Shown here: positions 59,787 to 64,000 of the stretch, piece by piece
Position numbering within the stretch: the stretch's first letter is position 1
Layout: each line of letters opens with the position of its first letter
Assembly: GCA_020064725.1 (NCBI GenBank)
Contig: JAGTWJ010000019.1
Coordinates: forward strand, 1,178,001 to 1,242,000
Reading direction: 5' to 3'
DNA: 64,000 nucleotides
Source of the DNA: Drechslerella dactyloides
Lineage: Eukaryota; Ascomycota; Orbiliomycetes; Orbiliales; Orbiliaceae
The notes under the pieces: model-generated
What the model saw: only the letters and a program-made list of their open reading frames with translations
Databases searched by the model: none
Told to the model about the DNA's origin: nothing
Program-made: the position numbers and the translations under genes

Positions 59787-61604
59787 CTAGGGTAAATCAG
59801 GCTTCAACCGGTTTGTCGGGGAGTCCCCGCCCTCCTCCCACACCGCCTGCGAGTTTGCAACAACGGATACCTGCGGATTCGCTTGTTTATATTGCCATCT
59901 ATAACCATCAGCCCGCACTGCCTCTTCATTTTGCTGCTGCAGCGTAAATTGTTCGTCGGGGTTGTCACCCCGCGCCCGTTTCTCATCGCGGACCTGCTTC
60001 CCGTCGCCCTGAGAATATTCCGTATCTTCGATCTCTGAGGCCGGTCGTTTCTGTCTTCTTGAAGGTTGGACGTCCTGGTCCGCGCTTCGACTAGGATCAG
60101 GGCTGTCCTGTACCTCCTGTGTGATTCCCGTACTCTCCGGTGATGTGTCGATGTCTATGGTGAGGCAGTGCTGATTTTTGAGGAGAAATCGACGATTGAC
60201 ATGGCGGAAGGTACACCATGCAAGATGAATAAAGATGAACAATAGATTCGTGCTGGAAGGTTCCCGCAGCGGTCGGTTGTGGAGGAGCCGAAGGGTGTCC
60301 AGGCAGACGCTTTGGGCGTTGCTCTGGAGGCTCGAAATGAAGTTCGCTACGAAGGTATCGCTCTGTGCGTGTCACGCGCATACACAATAAATGAACTTAG
60401 TACCGCCATCTTCAACGTTTAGGTAATAGGTTTCATGATCAGGCTATCGGAATCGTCGTGGTGATGGTGGTGCTTACTTTCACTGTCAAGAAGAATTTCT
60501 GCTGGTCAAAAGCAGCTTGCACGTTGGGACACATGGAAATCAGGTTTTCCGGGTGACACGTATGGCTCACACCCTCCTTAAATGCAGATTCGTCCGAACT
60601 GTAGAGCTTCTTGGTCAGTGAGTGCTGTCGCCACTAGCAAGCGAAAGATAGGTGTAGCTGTTAGTGCCACGCTTGTATCAAACCGTTGGACGGCAGGAAC
60701 CTTACAAAACCCTCTTCCCTTTTCGGAATCAATCGTACTGCCTTCAGCAGGTCGTGAGAGCCTGTGAAGCGGCAAGTTTCATCTATTTCTGTGACCCACA
60801 ATCTGATCTCGGAGGCTGAACCCCCACCCATCCCCGGTCGTTCGAAGGTCCGTTTCATGTCATACTTTGGATAGTTGCTCTGGATCCGGTCCGCATTCTG
60901 ATATCCACCATAATATACAGTCAGCACCGTCGTGTCGCTTGATCTGGTAGATTTAATACGTACGTGAGCTCGTTGCCAGATGTTATAAACGGGGTTGGAA
61001 CCCAGCGCTTCAGAGTTGGGGACATCCCAGGTACGAAACTTCGTGGTGATGTAATAATTCTGGTTGTCAAAGTAGTCCACTATCGATAGCAATGCATCAG
61101 CGACGATACGAATGACCAGCGAGCCCCCGATGCCACTACGGAGATCGTACCCGGATACCAAAAGTATTTGTCTGCAGTAAGAACCTCGTCGTAAGCAGAA
61201 CCCAAGTTGCTGTCGTCAAACAGCCTCAACTCCTGGTCAATCTGCGCTTGGTTTGTGAAAGGAGTCGGTGATAAAACGCCATGCTTGTTGCCCGTCAGCA
61301 CATAGCATGCTAACGTTACCGTGCCACGGTGGATTCCCGCTATCTGCTTCCATCTCTCGAGATCATCAGCCGATGTTAGGAACTCATTATCGCCGGCCTG
61401 CCATTTTGGACGGCCTCCGGTACCCGGCTGCTGCTCGGGTGCTATGTCGAGCGCGGGAAGCTGGAGAAACGCCGTGTCGGCACCGGTGTAGGATGGATGG
61501 TTGATGGAGATGACTTTTTCGGTTAGATCCTTCGGAATTGGGAGGGCTAAAGTGCTCCATAGTGAGGCGGGTGGGCGGGCGAGTCCATTAGTCGACATTG
61601 TCAT
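59787..61604 (-). CDS. Five-exon orphan protein with basic nuclear-type C-terminus
   Basis: Proposed exons in coding order: 61604-61151, 61079-60964, 60897-60706, about 60609-60478, 60362-59787; roughly 489 residues. Junctions 1 (GTACGA/ATAG) and 4 (GTAAGC/ACAG) are strong. The second intron (60963-60898, 66 nt, GTACGT/TCAG with CTGAC branch) is in frame and could be retained. The third acceptor is ambiguous by 3 nt. Alternative ATG at 61598. No recognised domain: exons 1-3 look like a mixed alpha/beta globular domain (TTKFRTWDVPNSEALGSNPV, GSASEIRLWVTEIDETCRF), and exon 4 has Cys/His (HTCHPENLISMC). The last exon has a hydrophobic patch and then an acidic/basic region with NLS-like RRQKRP and DEKRARG. 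A ~100-bp part around the exon-4 donor also occurs in the relic at 50.3 kb. Confidence 0.75.
60433..60528. repeat. Copy B of the segment shared with 50337-50437
   Basis: Covers the end of exon 4 and the start of intron 4 of the orphan gene. The intronic part is as well conserved as the exonic part, arguing for a fairly recent duplication rather than protein-level selection. Confidence 0.85.
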
Positions 61605-62289
61605 TACTCGTGCGTCACTGACCGAAGTCACGGCGAGGGAGGAAGCTTGAGAACGGTATGGCAAGTTTGAAAGATGGAGACGAGTTCGTGAGTTCAAAGG
61701 TTGGGGAGATGGAAGAGTGCTACTAGGTTAGGGGATCAGATATACGCACTCGGACAATTATGGCGGCGATTAATTGATTATCGTGCCATTCCCCAACTGA
61801 CGAGCATGTCTCGACAAAGATCTATATCCAGACCGACAGTCGTGCGGTTGGGTGTTGCGAGGCGCAAAATACCACATTATCGCATGGAACTGCGGTGATA
61901 GCCCGATTAGCGACTGCACGACCGCAAACTCATCCTTTCCCAATTCCACTTGTCATAGAAGTTGCTCAATTAGAAAAAAATTCACCATGCAAGGGGGATA
62001 ATTATAATTATAACCTGCCGTTTTCAGTAATTTATATTCTGATGTTTCCGGATCTCCAGTGTTCCCGATTTGTCGAGCTTGCTCTATTTTATGTGATTGA
62101 CGGGGTCTGAATTGTATATGTGCGAGAGATGTAGCATGTAGTCCGGAAGCAGGGGTGCGACCATCACCGTGAGACTATTTGTGTCTTGCAGGGAGTACTC
62201 AGCTCCTCGGCAGCTGATCCACCGAGATCCTCATGCCTCATCGCTCCGGCTTCGCTTCATGCATAGAACCCTCGGATTATATATATAGC

Positions 62290-62656
62290 GGTCTCGCAGC
62301 GCGGCAACGAAGGATTAGTTTACGAGACCAGCACGTAGGTAGAAAGAATATATATGCATACCTGCGTATTTTTCTAGATGTATAAGGCCGGCCCTACGGG
62401 CCATATATATAAGGGTACGTATGGTCTCGTAAACCAGACCCTCCCGTGGAACTGTGTAGGTTTAGCTTGCGAGACCAGGTACGTACCCAGATAGGTGAGT
62501 TGTTGCGTATGTATGCGTGTGCGACTCGTATGTGTTTGATCATAGGTGAAATATGAGAATTGAGCACCCTACCAGGGAGGCCGGAGACCTCGGGAGAATC
62601 TAGTAGATATTTATATATGTGTGTATGGCAATGAAGGGTTTGGTTTACGAGACTAG
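62290..62656. repeat. Cluster of TTTACGAGACCAG-like motifs
   Basis: GTTTACGAGACCAG occurs at 62318-62331, its inverse TGGTCTCGTAAAC at 62422-62434, GCTTGCGAGACCAGG at 62465-62479 and GGTTTACGAGACTAG at 62642-62656. A weaker inverse copy (GGTCTCGCAG) lies at about 62290. Each core contains CGAGACC or CGAGACT. Confidence 0.8.
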
Positions 62657-62702
62657 GTGTGCGTGCGTGTGTGCGTGTGTGCGTTTGTGCGTGTGCAGGT
62701 GT
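62657..62702. repeat. (GTGC/GTGT)n microsatellite
   Basis: Alternating purine-pyrimidine GTGCGTGT units directly after the last motif copy. Such tracts can adopt Z-DNA. Confidence 0.8.
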
Positions 62703-63497
62703 AGACAAATATTTTCCCTCAGATGAATTGAGCGTGACATTTATCCTCAAACTTAACCTATATATATATAGCTAGAGAGAGCAAAGGCGGGTGAAAATGA
62801 GGTATTGCTGCATTTATCAATACATAATTAATGGTTCGAGTGAGCCAGAATTACCTGGGAAGTTCTTCCTCCAGAGTTTCCCTCCAGAAAAGTCGAGCTA
62901 GTTTTTGCTGAGCACTTGCATTGAGAGACAGCAAAATGCCACATACAATTCATTCCAAACTGGGCACACTGGCCTCAGAAGTGGCCTCCAAGCTGGCTTC
63001 AACTAGTCTAGTAAGGCAGGATCATTCGGCGTCTGGTCTAGGAGTCCGCATTTCGTGAATTGAAGTATCCACGGAGGAATTGACAGCCAGCTTAATAGGT
63101 ATCTTCGAGCTTAGACTCAGGTATGTTGGATTGTAGCATATAAGCCCGATTCACTATACACATGAAGATTCAGAGACCGCAGGTAAGCAGGAGAGATCAA
63201 GTGCTTGTTATAGTAGTACCACCAACGAGATCTAGAGTCTTCAGCCCAGAAATTGATTTGAAAGGCTACCCGAAATTCTGGGGGCAGGTTTTCTCTTGAC
63301 AGTATATCTTCTATTGCATATACGAGACCAATAATGCCTGTCTACTGTCTATATGGGATCAAGATCTGGTCGATTTTAAAAGTTTCCGTAAATCCGCCGC
63401 GCTCGCATGCTAGTTACTCGGTATTATTAATACATCTGATTTACAGCGCCCCGTTGCACAGTCTCAGTTTAATATTCCCACCATCGCGAGATCATTA

Positions 63498-64000
63498 CTA
63501 AGACTCTGCTTCATCCTCCGTTATCGACCCCAAGACATGCACTTTCTCTCTACTCCTCCGTCTCCAAACGTCAACGCCACTTTGGGCACCCCGCGGACCA
63601 GACCCCAGCGTAAACGAATTCCAATACCTTCTACTCCGCTTCCTACGATCGTACAATGCAGCCGCTCGAGATGCGGACAGTCCAGCGGGCCTTGCAACCT
63701 GCACTCTACGGTCCAGCAGCGCCGCGGTCAACTCTATCGCGCGAGTTGCGTAGTGGTATCTCGGCCTCTTGACGGGTACGTGATCGCGCTCAGCTTCTTC
63801 CTCACCGGAAGCATCACCATCATACTGCCAAGCGGAAAGCGTCGGGCATGTTCGTCGGTTGTGTCCGCACTGTCGACACGCACCGCAAGCTTGCAACCGC
63901 GGATCTGGTTGTCTAGGAGTTTCGGGTGACTGCCTCTTCCGCTTGAGACGTGGGGAGTAGCCATTGTTCAGCGCGCAGTCCCTTGAGATGTGGCCGGGGT
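63498..64000 (-). CDS. Zinc-knuckle (CCHC) protein, 5' part beyond the window
   Basis: The frame is open from the right edge to TAG at 63500-63498, so at least 167 C-terminal residues are present. At the edge is GHISRDC, the end of a classic CCHC knuckle, and about 40 residues on is a complete second one, CGACRQCGHNRRTC (C-x2-C-x4-H-x4-C). Between them is a basic KRKRQSPETPRQP linker. After the knuckles comes an acidic stretch, then a basic Arg-rich region (YDRRKRSRRYW) and an acidic end. CCHC knuckles bind single-stranded nucleic acid. Retroelement Gag also has them, but I see no protease or polymerase nearby. A cellular RNA-binding protein is more likely. Confidence 0.7.
   Translation of the reverse strand, partial: PGHISRDCALNNGYSPRLKRKRQSPETPRQPDPRLQACGACRQCGHNRRTCPTLSAWQYDGDASGEEEAERDHVPVKRPRYHYATRAIELTAALLDRRVQVARPAGLSASRAAALYDRRKRSRRYWNSFTLGSGPRGAQSGVDVWRRRSREKVHVLGSITEDEAES

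Larger units (their letters stand above)
61605..63497. other. Intergenic, AT-rich, with repeats
   Basis: Upstream DNA of the 61.6-kb gene, then AT-rich sequence with TATATATA runs, the motif cluster at 62290-62656 and a GTGC microsatellite. No ORF over 118 codons, and none supported. Confidence 0.5.

Noticed and set aside
1..64000. Secondary-metabolite cluster around the Zn2Cys6 factor
   Set aside because: No PKS, NRPS, terpene cyclase, P450, transporter or tailoring enzyme is visible in the window.

Overview
The window looks like nuclear DNA of a filamentous ascomycete (Pezizomycotina). Genes are short and carry 50-120 nt introns with GT donors, CTRAY branch sites and YAG acceptors. Core promoters have TATA boxes followed by CT-rich tracts. 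The recognisable families (Zn2Cys6/fungal_trans factor, F-box protein, RGGAGN protein, AIM18) are typical fungal ones. I see no bacterial operon, CRISPR array, rRNA, or tRNA that I would defend. Several gene relics carry stops exactly where a C-to-T change would turn Gln or Trp codons into stops, as expected after repeat-induced point mutation (RIP).

Layout. 2.4-6.3 kb: a five-exon Zn2Cys6 transcription factor. 6.3-16.1 kb: a gene desert of almost 10 kb with microsatellites. 16.1-17.3 kb: a single-exon orphan gene. 19.3-19.7 kb: a small Cys-rich, Ser/Thr-rich membrane protein. 19.8-28.5 kb: AT-rich, gene-poor DNA with degenerate coding fragments. 28.9-31.0 kb: a C2H2 zinc-finger gene whose finger is split by an intron. 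33.6-34.0 kb: the relic of a superfamily-1 helicase. 34.7-36.2 kb: a secreted glycine-zipper protein with a 36-bp palindrome upstream. 38.0-40.0 kb: a secreted beta-propeller-like protein with a Lys/Glu tail. 41.8-42.5 kb: an RGGAGN-repeat protein. 43.9-45.4 kb: an F-box protein. 45.5-47.1 kb: an HExxH zincin-like gene interrupted by an in-frame TAG. 47.7-51.5 kb: a graveyard of minus-strand relic exons. 52.3-55.4 kb: a large AT-hook protein. 55.7-57.2 kb: a promoter-like TATA/CT element followed by a very hairpin-dense stretch without a convincing gene. 58.2-59.6 kb: AIM18 (mitochondrial, chalcone-isomerase-like). 59.8-61.6 kb: a five-exon orphan with a nuclear-type C-terminus. 62.3-62.7 kb: a cluster of a repeated TTTACGAGACCAG motif. 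63.5-64.0 kb: the 3' end of a zinc-knuckle gene running off the window.

The genes do not form an obvious metabolic cluster: there is no PKS, NRPS, P450 or transporter set. The most unusual item is 56418-57127, a chain of perfect stem-loops in which two different stems present the same 20-nt loop (19/20 identical). I read it as a candidate structured RNA or the relic of a structured element. The second theme is RIP-like decay of accessory genes (helicase relic, zincin tail, 47.7-51.5 kb), together with a ~100-bp segment shared between a relic and the intact gene at 59.8-61.6 kb.

Exon borders were placed by hand from splice signals and reading frame. No homology search or folding was run.
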